NCBI GenBank assembly: GCA_016875755.1
Contig: VGOX01000207.1
Span: 1 to 5,178, forward strand
Length of the DNA: 5,178 bases
Origin: Chloroflexota bacterium
GTDB lineage: Bacteria > Chloroflexota > Anaerolineae > Anaerolineales > Villigracilaceae
Direction: 5' to 3'
The notes beneath the pieces are model-generated. The model was given only the letters and a program-made list of their open reading frames with translations. It searched no databases and was not told the origin of the DNA. A program made the translations under genes and the position numbers. Shown here piece after piece: positions 1 to 5,178 of this stretch (position 1 is its first letter; every line of letters begins with the position of its first letter).

Positions 1-291
1 AATGAAAGTGATGACCGCTGTTGTCGCGATCATTCCAACAGAGACGTACAGCAGATTGCTGCGGAGAGTCTCTTTTTGTTTGGGAGTTTCGCCTGCGATG
101 AGCGGCTCATTTTGCGGACGGAAAACTTCGCTCAATAACGCCATGCCAGCCTGCGCGAACAGCACACCGAATAACCCAAGGATGAACGGCACAACTTGAA
201 ACGGCTTCCCGATATAGGCAGGGATGCTCGCGCCGAGGAGATAGGTCAGCGCGGCGAGAAGAAGGTGAAGGGGGCGGGAGAGTTTTAGCAA
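1..291 (-). CDS. UbiA-like membrane prenyltransferase, N-terminal part (runs off left edge)
   Basis: This minus-strand frame is open for 97 codons from a TTG at 291 to the window edge. The N-terminus, LLKLSRPLHLLLAALTYLLG, resembles the opening of UbiA/MenA-type prenyltransferases, where an RP motif precedes the first membrane helix. Hydrophobic segments lie near residues 8-28, 32-54 and 79-97, so it is an integral membrane protein. Family members transfer polyprenyl chains to aromatic or other acceptors in the membrane. The usual first Asp-rich motif (NDxxDxxxD) should fall just after helix 2, but here that place reads SEVFRPQNEPL with no Asp. It may therefore be a divergent branch or a non-canonical enzyme. 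TTG is chosen because an in-frame stop lies six codons upstream and the next ATG is residue 50. The only ribosome-binding candidate is GGA at 301-303, inside the heptamer repeat. It starts 15 bases after the aminotransferase stop. The family call is from recalled sequence pattern and is moderate. Confidence 0.55.
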   Translation of the reverse strand, partial: MLKLSRPLHLLLAALTYLLGASIPAYIGKPFQVVPFILGLFGVLFAQAGMALLSEVFRPQNEPLIAGETPKQKETLRSNLLYVSVGMIATTAVITFI

Positions 292-315
292 TTTACGATT
301 TCCGATTTACGATTT
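291..315 (-). repeat. Heptamer tandem repeat AAATCGK (3 copies plus 4 bases)
   Basis: Read on the minus strand from 315 to 291 this is AAATCGT, AAATCGG, AAATCGT, AAAT: three full heptamers and a partial fourth. It contains the aminotransferase stop codon TAA (309-307), and its last base is the first T of the TTG start proposed for the UbiA-like gene. The variant copy ending in G creates a GGAAA that could act as a weak ribosome-binding site 9 bases before the TTG. Similar short arrays are, from memory, frequent between genes in Anaerolineae genomes. Confidence 0.8.
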
Positions 316-1422
316 TGATAGATAATCCTCCAACCGCGCCACTGCTTGCGGAAGGTTCATCCGTCCCAAGCCTAAGCGGAAGTGGTTGTGCGCATCGTCA
401 TAGACAGAGCCAGGCAGAAGAAGTACGCCTGCTTTTTTGACAAGGTCATCGCAGAAGGATTCGACATTTTCCTGCAGGAGTTTTGGAAAGCCCATCGAGC
501 CTGCTTTGGGGCGATGCCATGCAAAGAGGGACGAGTAACGAGAGAACAAGTCATCGATGATGGCTGCGTTGTGTTTGATGATGTAAATATTTCGATTCGC
601 CAGTTTTTCACGGTGACGGAGGGCAACTTCCGCGAGAAATTCACTGGGGGCAGAATTGCAAATGGTAGTGTAATCTTTCAGCGACGCCATCTTTTCGTAC
701 AAGGCACGGTTCTTGGTGGCGGTCCAGCCGATGCGTAAGCCTGCCAAACCATACGTCTTCGAGGTCACACCAAGTGAGACGGCATGTGCGCCATAGTCCA
801 CGGCGGCGGGGAGACGGTCTGCGGGGTCGAATTCTGATTCGCGGTAGACTTCGTCAGAAAACAGGAGCAGGTTATTCGTTTGTGCGAAGCGATTGAGGGC
901 GTCAAAGTCTGCGCGGGACATGAGATAACCTGTCGGGTTGTGCGGAGTGTTGACGATGATCGCCTTTGTCGACGGGCGCATGAGGTCTGGTAATTCGTCC
1001 ACGTTCAATGCCCAGCCATTCTCTTCACTGGCGCGCCAGAGGGAGATGTCACAACCGATGCCTTTTGCCACTTCACTCAAGGATTGATAATGCGGCGAGT
1101 GGACGATGATGTGGTCACCCGCTTGAAGCGCCGCCATCATAAAAAGATAAATCGCTTCGCCCGCACCAGAAAATACCAAAATATCTTCAGGCTGGGTCGT
1201 GGAGTACATGCCCGCGATCTCTTTTCGCAATGCAAGACCGCCCAGCGATTCAGTGTACCCAAGCCAGACGTGTTGAAATTTCTCCGCTGCGCCTTCTTCG
1301 AGGGCGAGCAAGTCCGAAATGGACATGGCTTCACAGTCTGACGAGCAGAGCAAAAACTCGGTGTTGAATTCGTATTTGGCAAAGTAACGTTCGAGCTTAA
1401 AGGGGGAAAGGTGCATGATCAT
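307..1422 (-). CDS. PLP-dependent aminotransferase, class I/II (fold type I)
   Basis: A 371-residue cytosolic enzyme with the full signature of fold type I aminotransferases. In order these are the cofactor phosphate loop SGAGEA (85-90), the aromatic stacking region SPHY (109-112), NTPHNPTG (158-165) with N162 contacting the pyridine ring, SDEVYRE (189-195) with D190 and Y193, and SKTYGLAGLRIGW (221-233) with Schiff-base lysine K222 and phosphate-binding R230. FRLGLGR (348-354) places R349 as the substrate carboxylate-binding arginine. Known family chemistry is amino-group transfer between an amino acid and a 2-oxo acid, although relatives also act as lyases or cyclases. The substrate cannot be read from sequence, and at 371 residues it is somewhat shorter than typical AspC-like enzymes. 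There are two possible starts: ATG at 1422, or ATG at 1416, which has AGAAAG (1423-1428) 6 bases upstream and is more likely. The stop codon lies inside the heptamer repeat at 291-315. It follows the DinB-like gene and the palindromic element, probably in the same transcription direction. Confidence 0.93.
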   Translation of the reverse strand: MIMHLSPFKLERYFAKYEFNTEFLLCSSDCEAMSISDLLALEEGAAEKFQHVWLGYTESLGGLALRKEIAGMYSTTQPEDILVFSGAGEAIYLFMMAALQAGDHIIVHSPHYQSLSEVAKGIGCDISLWRASEENGWALNVDELPDLMRPSTKAIIVNTPHNPTGYLMSRADFDALNRFAQTNNLLLFSDEVYRESEFDPADRLPAAVDYGAHAVSLGVTSKTYGLAGLRIGWTATKNRALYEKMASLKDYTTICNSAPSEFLAEVALRHREKLANRNIYIIKHNAAIIDDLFSRYSSLFAWHRPKAGSMGFPKLLQENVESFCDDLVKKAGVLLLPGSVYDDAHNHFRLGLGRMNLPQAVARLEDYLSKS

Positions 1423-1428
1423 CTTTCT

Positions 1429-1468
1429 GAGATTGCTTCGTCAGGCTAAAGCCTTCCTCGCAATGACA
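1429..1468. repeat. REP-like imperfect palindromic intergenic element
   Basis: It begins GAGATTGCTTCG and ends CTCGCAATGACA. ATTGC (1432-1436) can pair with GCAAT (1460-1464) and AGGC (1443-1446) with GCCT (1451-1454) around a TAAA loop, leaving an internal loop of TTCGTC opposite TCCTC. It fills nearly the whole gap between the DinB-like stop codon (1471-1473) and the aminotransferase start. The GATTGCTTCG...CGCAATGACA pattern is one I recall as a widespread intergenic repeat in several bacterial phyla, including Chloroflexota. In a shared transcript it would form a hairpin just ahead of the aminotransferase ribosome-binding site. Confidence 0.7.
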
Positions 1469-1470
1469 TA

Positions 1471-1941
1471 TTATTTCAAAGCCCGTTTCACATCACGGTA
1501 ATGCAGTTGATTGTGCAGGTAGAGCATCTTCACCATCTCACGGATGACCGTCTCGCCGAGGAATGGATGCCGACCCTGAATTTCGAGTTCTTCATCTTTC
1601 AACCCCACTACCCACGCCACCGACTCCGCTCGCACCTGCTTGTATTGTTCGAGCAGTTCCGCAGGCGTGAGATCTTTGGTCTTCTCCTGCTGGGATGCGT
1701 TGTAACGGTCAATCGAGAAATCATCTGCGGCGCCTTCGCCTGAGGCACGAACGCGCTCAAAGAGTTTGACCAGCCCGCGCTCAGAGGTAACGAAATGCGA
1801 AAGCACATTGCGAATGCTCCACGTTGTCCCTTCGGTATAGACTTCATTTTCCCATTGGTCGGCGGTCAATTCAGAAAAGAACGCCGCCATGCGTTCACCC
1901 TCGGCCTTAAGTTTCTCAGCAAGTTCGGTAGTTTCAGACAT
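1471..1941 (-). CDS. DinB-like four-helix-bundle protein (putative metal-dependent)
   Basis: A 156-residue, mostly helical protein of the size usual for DinB / mycothiol-dependent maleylpyruvate isomerase-like proteins. The sequence shows the family's histidine triad: H49 in the helix WSIRNVLSHF, and H143 and H147 in the C-terminal helix YLHNQLHYRDV (HxxxH). In known relatives these bind a divalent metal, usually Zn or Ni, and some members act as thiol-dependent transferases or isomerases. Most are uncharacterised, so no substrate is proposed. The frame is open further upstream to a TTG at 1962. ATG at 1941 is preferred because GGAG (1950-1953) sits 8 bases before it, while the TTG has no such site. 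No signal peptide or membrane segment is visible, so it should be cytosolic. It is separated from the glycosyltransferase by an 84-base gap that holds the inverted heptamer arrays, and it may have its own promoter there. Confidence 0.8.
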   Translation of the reverse strand: MSETTELAEKLKAEGERMAAFFSELTADQWENEVYTEGTTWSIRNVLSHFVTSERGLVKLFERVRASGEGAADDFSIDRYNASQQEKTKDLTPAELLEQYKQVRAESVAWVVGLKDEELEIQGRHPFLGETVIREMVKMLYLHNQLHYRDVKRALK

Positions 1942-1949
1942 ATTGAAAG

Positions 1950-1953
1950 CTCC
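1950..1953 (-). promoter_or_regulatory. Ribosome-binding site GGAG for the DinB-like gene
   Basis: GGAG on the minus strand, 8 bases before the ATG at 1941. It is the best Shine-Dalgarno match in the window, and it fixes the DinB-like start at 1941 rather than the upstream in-frame TTG at 1962. Confidence 0.65.
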
Positions 1954-1974
1954 AATTCTCAATAATTATTCACT

Positions 1975-2040
1975 GACGATCGACCGTGGACGATGGACAA
2001 TAAAAAAACACCCATGGTCTATCGTCTATTGTCCATCGTC
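1975..2040. repeat. Two facing heptamer arrays (GACNATR-like) around a 10-base spacer
   Basis: On the plus strand, 1975-2002 reads GACGATC, GACCGTG, GACGATG, GACAATA. On the minus strand, 2040-2013 reads GACGATG, GACAATA, GACGATA, GACCATG. The two four-unit arrays face each other across the A-rich spacer 2003-2012. The segments 1989-2002 and 2027-2040 are perfect 14-base inverted repeats. The glycosyltransferase stop TAG (2028-2026) spans a unit boundary, so its last codons (from DDGQ) are repeat-encoded. A hairpin is possible, but the T-run read on the minus strand falls in the loop rather than after the stem, so it is not a standard intrinsic terminator. Confidence 0.85.
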
Positions 2041-3654
2041 ATATTTAGCGTAATTGATCGAACGCTTGCCAGTCGTCGGAAAATAATAGTCACGGAACGT
2101 TGAAATGCGCTCCACCAGACGCTCACTGTCTTCAAAATCGGAGCGCACATAATAATAATGCGTATCATACGGGCTGTCACCAAAAACAGCCGCGAGCACA
2201 TAGCCATTCTCCTCGGCATAGGTTTTCAACAGAATCGTCATACTGAACCATGGCTGGGCAAGATTCGCCTCGGTCAATTTCGGCGGCACGAGCGGCGAAT
2301 AATAATCATGAAACATGATGACATGCGGCTTGTATTCGTCAAGGTATTCCGTCGTCAAGCCATTGTGCGCGATAAACTGGTCATTCAACCCCCACGTGTC
2401 GATCGCCGTCCAACCCGAATAATACGGCAGCAACCCCGCCTCGGTCGTCGCCAGCACATACCCCTTGCCGCGAAAATCCGCGAGCAGTTTCGCCATCTCC
2501 AGGCGACCATCGCGCTCATAGGGTCTGTCACAGGATGGTTGATAGGACATCAGCGAGCAATTCTGGAACCACGAATAATAAAGGATGCCCACAGACAAAC
2601 CGATCAATGCGATGACGTAAACGCCTCTTTCTCTAACGGACACTTGATTCAGCGCTTCAAACTTAAATCCACGCACCAGCGGAATCCACGACATGAGCGC
2701 GAGCGGGACCGTCGCATACTGAAAGCGCGCGCCGTAGTTCATCTCATCGGAGACCATGCCAAACGCGGCGGCAAAACCAACGATGGGAAGCATATACACC
2801 AGCGTGGTCTTCATCGTCTCTTTCGAGCGGAAGCCGAGGATAAAAGCAGACAGAACTGGAAGGGATAATCGCAGCGTGTTGAACATCGAGCCATTGAATG
2901 TACCCCAACTCCAGCCCCCACCTTTCTTGTAAAACGGATTTGGCAAGGGATAACCGAAATAATCCCAGCGCCAAAGGAAATACGTGCCGCCCAGGGTTAG
3001 AAAAACTGCGCCAAAAATTATGATGATCGAAACGGAATTTTTGAGTCCGCGCATGAGGATGATGGCTAGCATCATCAACCCAGCGAGGATAACACCTTCG
3101 GGGCGAATCAAACCCGTGATGAGTCCACTCAGGGCGAAGGCAAGAGAAAGCCACCAGCGTGGAGTCTCTTCCTTCATCAGGAGCAAGCCCAAAGACCAGG
3201 TGGAGGCGGCGGCAAGGGCGAAGAACGGCGTCCCGAAGTAGGCGGAGACGTAGGAGAGTCCCGTGCCAACGACAAAGTAAAGTCCGCTTAAAAATGAAAA
3301 AGCAATATTGCCGTTGTGAATGCGGCGGTTCGTCCAGTAGATGATGAGCACGGTAAGCAGGTGGGCAGCAAAGCCAATGCCTCGCACCGACTGACCAACG
3401 GTGAAACCAAGTTTGATGAGCGCCGCAGAGGCTGCCATGAAGAGGAAATCCGTTGCGCCATCGACGGGCTGTTCGCCGATATTCCAGACTATGCCATGAC
3501 CACCCGCGAGATGCTGGGCGTAACGCATGATCATCGCCGCGTCTTCAAAAGGTGGAATGGAAAAATCGATGAAATTAAAAGCGTAATAGAAAGTCGAAAA
3601 AAGTAGTAACAGAGCTGCGAGAAGATCGGGGGAGAGTTTTTTGATGGAAGTCAT
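2026..3654 (-). CDS. GT-C-type multi-pass membrane glycosyltransferase (putative)
   Basis: A 542-residue polytopic membrane protein with about 9-11 hydrophobic segments between residues 8 and 360 and a soluble C-terminal domain (about 361-542). After the first helix comes PPFEDAAMIMRYAQHLAGGHG (33-54, E37-D38 acidic pair) followed by VWNIGEQPVDGATDFL (56-71). This matches the pattern of the catalytic first extracytoplasmic loop in GT-C enzymes, which use lipid-phosphate-linked sugars. GLIRPEG (181-187) and the late GARFQYATVPL stretch (308-318) also fit. The C-terminal run from ATTEAGLLPYYSGW (402) to GLND (422) is typical of this group. The likely role is extending or decorating cell-surface glycans or glycoproteins; donor and acceptor are unknown. 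Only two cysteines occur, C366 and C375, in the loop after the last helix. ATG at 3654 is chosen because the upstream extension overlaps the SDR gene and is not protein-like; no Shine-Dalgarno is visible. The SDR gene ends 29 bases upstream. Confidence 0.8.
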   Translation of the reverse strand: MTSIKKLSPDLLAALLLLFSTFYYAFNFIDFSIPPFEDAAMIMRYAQHLAGGHGIVWNIGEQPVDGATDFLFMAASAALIKLGFTVGQSVRGIGFAAHLLTVLIIYWTNRRIHNGNIAFSFLSGLYFVVGTGLSYVSAYFGTPFFALAAASTWSLGLLLMKEETPRWWLSLAFALSGLITGLIRPEGVILAGLMMLAIILMRGLKNSVSIIIIFGAVFLTLGGTYFLWRWDYFGYPLPNPFYKKGGGWSWGTFNGSMFNTLRLSLPVLSAFILGFRSKETMKTTLVYMLPIVGFAAAFGMVSDEMNYGARFQYATVPLALMSWIPLVRGFKFEALNQVSVRERGVYVIALIGLSVGILYYSWFQNCSLMSYQPSCDRPYERDGRLEMAKLLADFRGKGYVLATTEAGLLPYYSGWTAIDTWGLNDQFIAHNGLTTEYLDEYKPHVIMFHDYYSPLVPPKLTEANLAQPWFSMTILLKTYAEENGYVLAAVFGDSPYDTHYYYVRSDFEDSERLVERISTFRDYYFPTTGKRSINYAKYDDGQ

Positions 3655-3683
3655 TATGAAATATGATGAATAGCGGTTTATGG

Positions 3684-4403
3684 TCAGATCAACGAATATC
3701 CGCCATCGACAACGATAGTTTGGCCCGTAATATACTCGTTTTTGATGAGAAATTCGAGAGTGGATGTTAATTCTTCGAGACGTGCAGCACGTTTGAGCGG
3801 AAGTTTTTCGACCAGTTTTGCCCACTGCTCTTCGGTGACTACGTCGGAGGGCAGCACCAGCCCTGGCGCAATGCCATTGACACGGATGTTCGGCGCAAGG
3901 GCGCGGGCGAGCATTTTGGTCAGCGATTCGAGCCCTGCCTTGCTGACCGTGTAGGGTGGGTAACGGCTCCATGCTTTTTGCGCACCAATATCGGAGATGT
4001 TGACGATCAGCCCGCCATTTATCATGCGTTTGGCAGCATGTTGGGCGACCAAAAATGGCGCACGAAGATTGAGATCGAGCGCGGAGTTCCAATCGTGAAG
4101 TTCCAGCGTGCGCGGGTTGCCGACGGGCATGATCGCAGCAGAATTTACGACGATCTTGAGGGGTGCACGAAACTCGTCCACGAGCGAGAAGAGGAAATCC
4201 ACTTTTACGGGCACGGTCAGGTCCGCGCGGATGGGCAGGCAATCTACACCAAGGGCGCGGATTTCGTCCGCTGTTTTTTCAGCTTCGGTCACAGAGCCGC
4301 GATAATGCAGGGCGATGGAATATCCCATGCGGGCTAGGGACAAAGCAAAGGCTTTACCAAGCCGATGGGCGGCGCCAGTGACAAGTGCAAGGGATTTGCG
4401 CAT
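3684..4403 (-). CDS. SDR-family NAD(P)H oxidoreductase with pteridine-reductase-like features
   Basis: A 239-residue classical-length short-chain dehydrogenase/reductase, cytosolic. It has the cofactor motif TGAAHRLG (9-16), LHYRGS (32-37) after beta-strand 2, DL (61-62), NSA in place of NAG (87-89), N112, YTVSK (151-155), PG (180-181) and a C-terminal VDGGY (232-236). The catalytic tyrosine and lysine, Y151 and K155, are present. The usual serine position, 13 residues before the tyrosine, is D138 (NISDIG). Asp there, together with the R14 and HYRGS pattern, is known from pteridine reductase PTR1 and FolM-like dihydromonapterin/dihydrofolate reductases, and the HYR-type motif points to NADPH. 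A pterin or folate reductase role is therefore plausible but unproven; a FabG-like generic SDR is the alternative. The ATG at 4403 has no Shine-Dalgarno. A TACAAT 6 bases upstream would place transcription start near the ATG, so the message may be leaderless. It is divergent from the gene at 4467. Confidence 0.88.
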   Translation of the reverse strand: MRKSLALVTGAAHRLGKAFALSLARMGYSIALHYRGSVTEAEKTADEIRALGVDCLPIRADLTVPVKVDFLFSLVDEFRAPLKIVVNSAAIMPVGNPRTLELHDWNSALDLNLRAPFLVAQHAAKRMINGGLIVNISDIGAQKAWSRYPPYTVSKAGLESLTKMLARALAPNIRVNGIAPGLVLPSDVVTEEQWAKLVEKLPLKRAARLEELTSTLEFLIKNEYITGQTIVVDGGYSLI

Positions 4404-4409
4404 GAGCGA

Positions 4410-4415
4410 ATTGTA
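4410..4415 (-). promoter_or_regulatory. Candidate -10 box TACAAT for the SDR gene
   Basis: On the minus strand TACAAT differs from TATAAT at one base and lies 6 bases before the SDR ATG. No good -35 hexamer is seen at 16-19 bases upstream. If it is used, the transcript would start at or next to the ATG, which would explain the missing ribosome-binding site. Confidence 0.35.
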
Positions 4416-4428
4416 AACGAAAAGGTCG

Positions 4429-4434
4429 TATAAT
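4429..4434 (+). promoter_or_regulatory. Candidate -10 box TATAAT for the gene at 4467
   Basis: An exact TATAAT on the plus strand, 32 bases before the ATG at 4467. Transcription would start around 4440, leaving a leader of roughly 25 bases that includes AGGA. The -35 region is weak: TTGTAA at 4411-4416 is only 12 bases away, and nothing good lies at 16-18 bases. Confidence 0.45.
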
Positions 4435-4456
4435 CTTGAATTAATCTCACTACTAT

Positions 4457-4460
4457 AGGA
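4457..4460 (+). promoter_or_regulatory. Ribosome-binding site AGGA before the gene at 4467
   Basis: AGGA followed by an A-run gives a 6-base spacing to the ATG at 4467. It supports that start. Confidence 0.5.
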
Positions 4461-4466
4461 AAAAAA

Positions 4467-4898
4467 ATGCCAATCGCCTATAAAATTGATCCTACATTGG
4501 GCTTGTTATATTACATGGCACTTGGGTATTGCCCGATTGCGAAGCTAACAGAGACTGAAAGAATTGCATTTTACGACCCAGAGCGCCTTCCAAACATGAA
4601 AATCATCATCAATACAATGAATGCTGAGTTTGACTTAAGCACAAAAGATCTTCATGAGTTCATTCAATTTAACCAGCCTTTGCACAAAAATCACTGGGCT
4701 TTGGAACAAACCGCTGTATTGACGCGAAATCGTTTTGCCGAAGGACTCAGCGATACGATTCATTTTCTTGCTGGAGACTTGCCGATAAAACTAAAGATAT
4801 TCCACACCCTTGCTGACGCAGCCCAATGGCTTGACCTTGCGGATCATATCGAACGGATCGAGGAAATTCAAGCCGAACTCAAGGCTGAATTGGAATAA
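4467..4898 (+). CDS. Small SpoIIAA/STAS-like domain protein of unknown function
   Basis: A 143-residue soluble protein. The opening YKIDPTLGLLYYMALG (5-20), a following helix with a DP (about 25-40), the hydrophobic strand NMKIIINTMNAEFD (43-56) and the ending IFHTLADAAQWLDL (111-124) match the pattern of small bacterial SpoIIAA/STAS-like proteins, which often end in a similar hydrophobic helix before a WLGL-type motif. Such domains are known as regulatory or lipid-binding folds, but members of this kind mostly have no assigned function, and none is proposed here. An acidic helix (126-143, rich in E) ends the protein. The gene is notably AT-rich, about 35-47% GC in the 60-base blocks I counted, against about 63-67% in the next gene. 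The start is supported by AGGA 6 bases upstream and a TATAAT further up. It is divergent from the SDR gene and 12 bases ahead of the next plus-strand gene. Confidence 0.75.
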   Translation: MPIAYKIDPTLGLLYYMALGYCPIAKLTETERIAFYDPERLPNMKIIINTMNAEFDLSTKDLHEFIQFNQPLHKNHWALEQTAVLTRNRFAEGLSDTIHFLAGDLPIKLKIFHTLADAAQWLDLADHIERIEEIQAELKAELE

Positions 4899-4910
4899 TA
4901 ATCTTCAACA

Positions 4911-5178
4911 ATGACAAATTGGCACTCCCTCCCTCTCGGTGACGGCATGACTGCCGCCGAACCGTCTGAAGAAATTCGCGCGGCGTTTCAGGCGGTGTTC
5001 ACGTCGGCGGGCGAGCCTGCGGATATGGCGGTCTTCACACGTCATGAGTCAGGAAGCCTGCACTGCGAGGTGGTCGCGTACTTCTCACCGTCCGCTGAAG
5101 GGTTGGCAATGCTCTTCGACACCGAACCCTGCCAAAGACCGTCACGAAGCGGATTGGGATTGCTGGCGGGGAAAGAAG
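4911..5178 (+). CDS. Hypothetical protein, N-terminal part (runs off right edge)
   Basis: An open frame from ATG at 4911 to the window edge, 89 complete codons with no stop. It begins MTNWHSLPLGDGMTAAEPSE, followed by an amphipathic helix (EEIRAAFQAVF, 20-30) and then a likely beta region with MAVFTRHESGSLHCEVVAYF (39-58). It ends near CQRPSRSGLGLLAG (74-87). No membrane segment or known catalytic motif is visible. I have an impression of similar short uncharacterised bacterial proteins of about 90-100 residues ending in a LGLLAG motif, in which case only a few residues are missing, but I cannot name a family. Codon choice is GC-rich at third positions (about 63-67% GC in counted blocks), which supports coding. 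There is no clear ribosome-binding site. With a 12-base gap after the STAS-like gene it may be translated from the same message. Confidence 0.7.
   Translation, partial: MTNWHSLPLGDGMTAAEPSEEIRAAFQAVFTSAGEPADMAVFTRHESGSLHCEVVAYFSPSAEGLAMLFDTEPCQRPSRSGLGLLAGKE

Noticed and set aside
2..199. A 65-codon plus-strand open frame
   Set aside because: The opposite strand encodes a coherent UbiA-like membrane segment; this frame is its shadow.
382..738. A 118-codon plus-strand open frame
   Set aside because: It is antisense to the aminotransferase, which has complete family motifs; there is no independent support for coding.
1989..2040. The 14-base inverted repeat as a rho-independent terminator
   Set aside because: The loop is 24 bases, the T-run read on the minus strand lies inside the loop, and no U-tract follows the stem. 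It is better explained as facing repeat arrays.
1975..2040. CRISPR-like array
   Set aside because: The units are 7 bases long and contiguous, with no unique spacers of CRISPR length and no cas genes.
2158..2868. A 236-codon open frame on the plus strand
   Set aside because: It is fully antisense to the glycosyltransferase. The translation is rich in Arg, His and Gln with no domain pattern, as expected from the complement of a membrane-protein gene.
3655..4242. N-terminal extension of the glycosyltransferase frame to 738 codons
   Set aside because: The extra 196 codons overlap the SDR gene in another frame and encode an Arg/Cys-rich, non-conserved-looking sequence. ATG 3654 begins directly at a normal first membrane helix.
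307..4403. The five minus-strand genes as a biosynthetic or defence system
   Set aside because: No shared pathway, toxin-antitoxin pair, nuclease, or carrier domain is visible. The genes are common types, and repeats interrupt the junctions, so a dedicated system cannot be supported.
4943..4956. CGGCA-TGAC-TGCCG hairpin as a terminator after the STAS-like gene
   Set aside because: The stem is only 5 bp, no T-run follows, and it lies within the downstream reading frame.

Overview
The window is an ordinary-looking stretch of bacterial chromosome. It probably comes from a Chloroflexota (Anaerolineae-like) genome. This rests on my recollection of that group: short degenerate tandem repeats between genes, a GATTGCTTCG...CGCAATGACA palindromic element, and this mix of small enzymes and a GT-C-like membrane protein. 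No rRNA or marker gene confirms it. I saw no tRNA, rRNA, CRISPR array, transposase or phage gene.

Layout. Five collinear genes lie on the minus strand, read from right to left. They are an SDR oxidoreductase with pteridine-reductase-like active-site features (4403-3684), a multi-pass GT-C-type membrane glycosyltransferase (3654-2026), a DinB-like four-helix-bundle protein (1941-1471), a class I/II PLP aminotransferase (1422-307), and the N-terminal part of a UbiA-like membrane prenyltransferase that runs off the left edge (291-1). A 63-base divergent intergenic region (4404-4466) separates these from two plus-strand genes. The first is a small AT-rich protein resembling the SpoIIAA/STAS-like group (4467-4898). 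The second is a GC-rich hypothetical gene that runs off the right edge (4911-5178).

Repeats. Three of the four junctions in the minus-strand series carry short repeats placed exactly at gene ends. Two are heptamer tandem arrays, AAATCGK at 291-315 and GACNATR-like at 1975-2040. Each contains the stop codon of the gene it follows, and the first also touches the TTG start of the next gene. The third is an imperfect palindrome (1429-1468) between the DinB-like stop and the aminotransferase start. These repeats are the most distinctive non-coding signal in the window.

Function as a set. The genes do not form a recognisable pathway. The SDR and glycosyltransferase are 29 bases apart and could be co-transcribed, but their predicted roles do not obviously connect. 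I found no convincing new multi-gene system. The observations most worth checking are the heptamer arrays, the Ser-to-Asp change in the SDR, the missing Asp-rich motif in the UbiA-like protein, and the lone cysteine pair in the glycosyltransferase.
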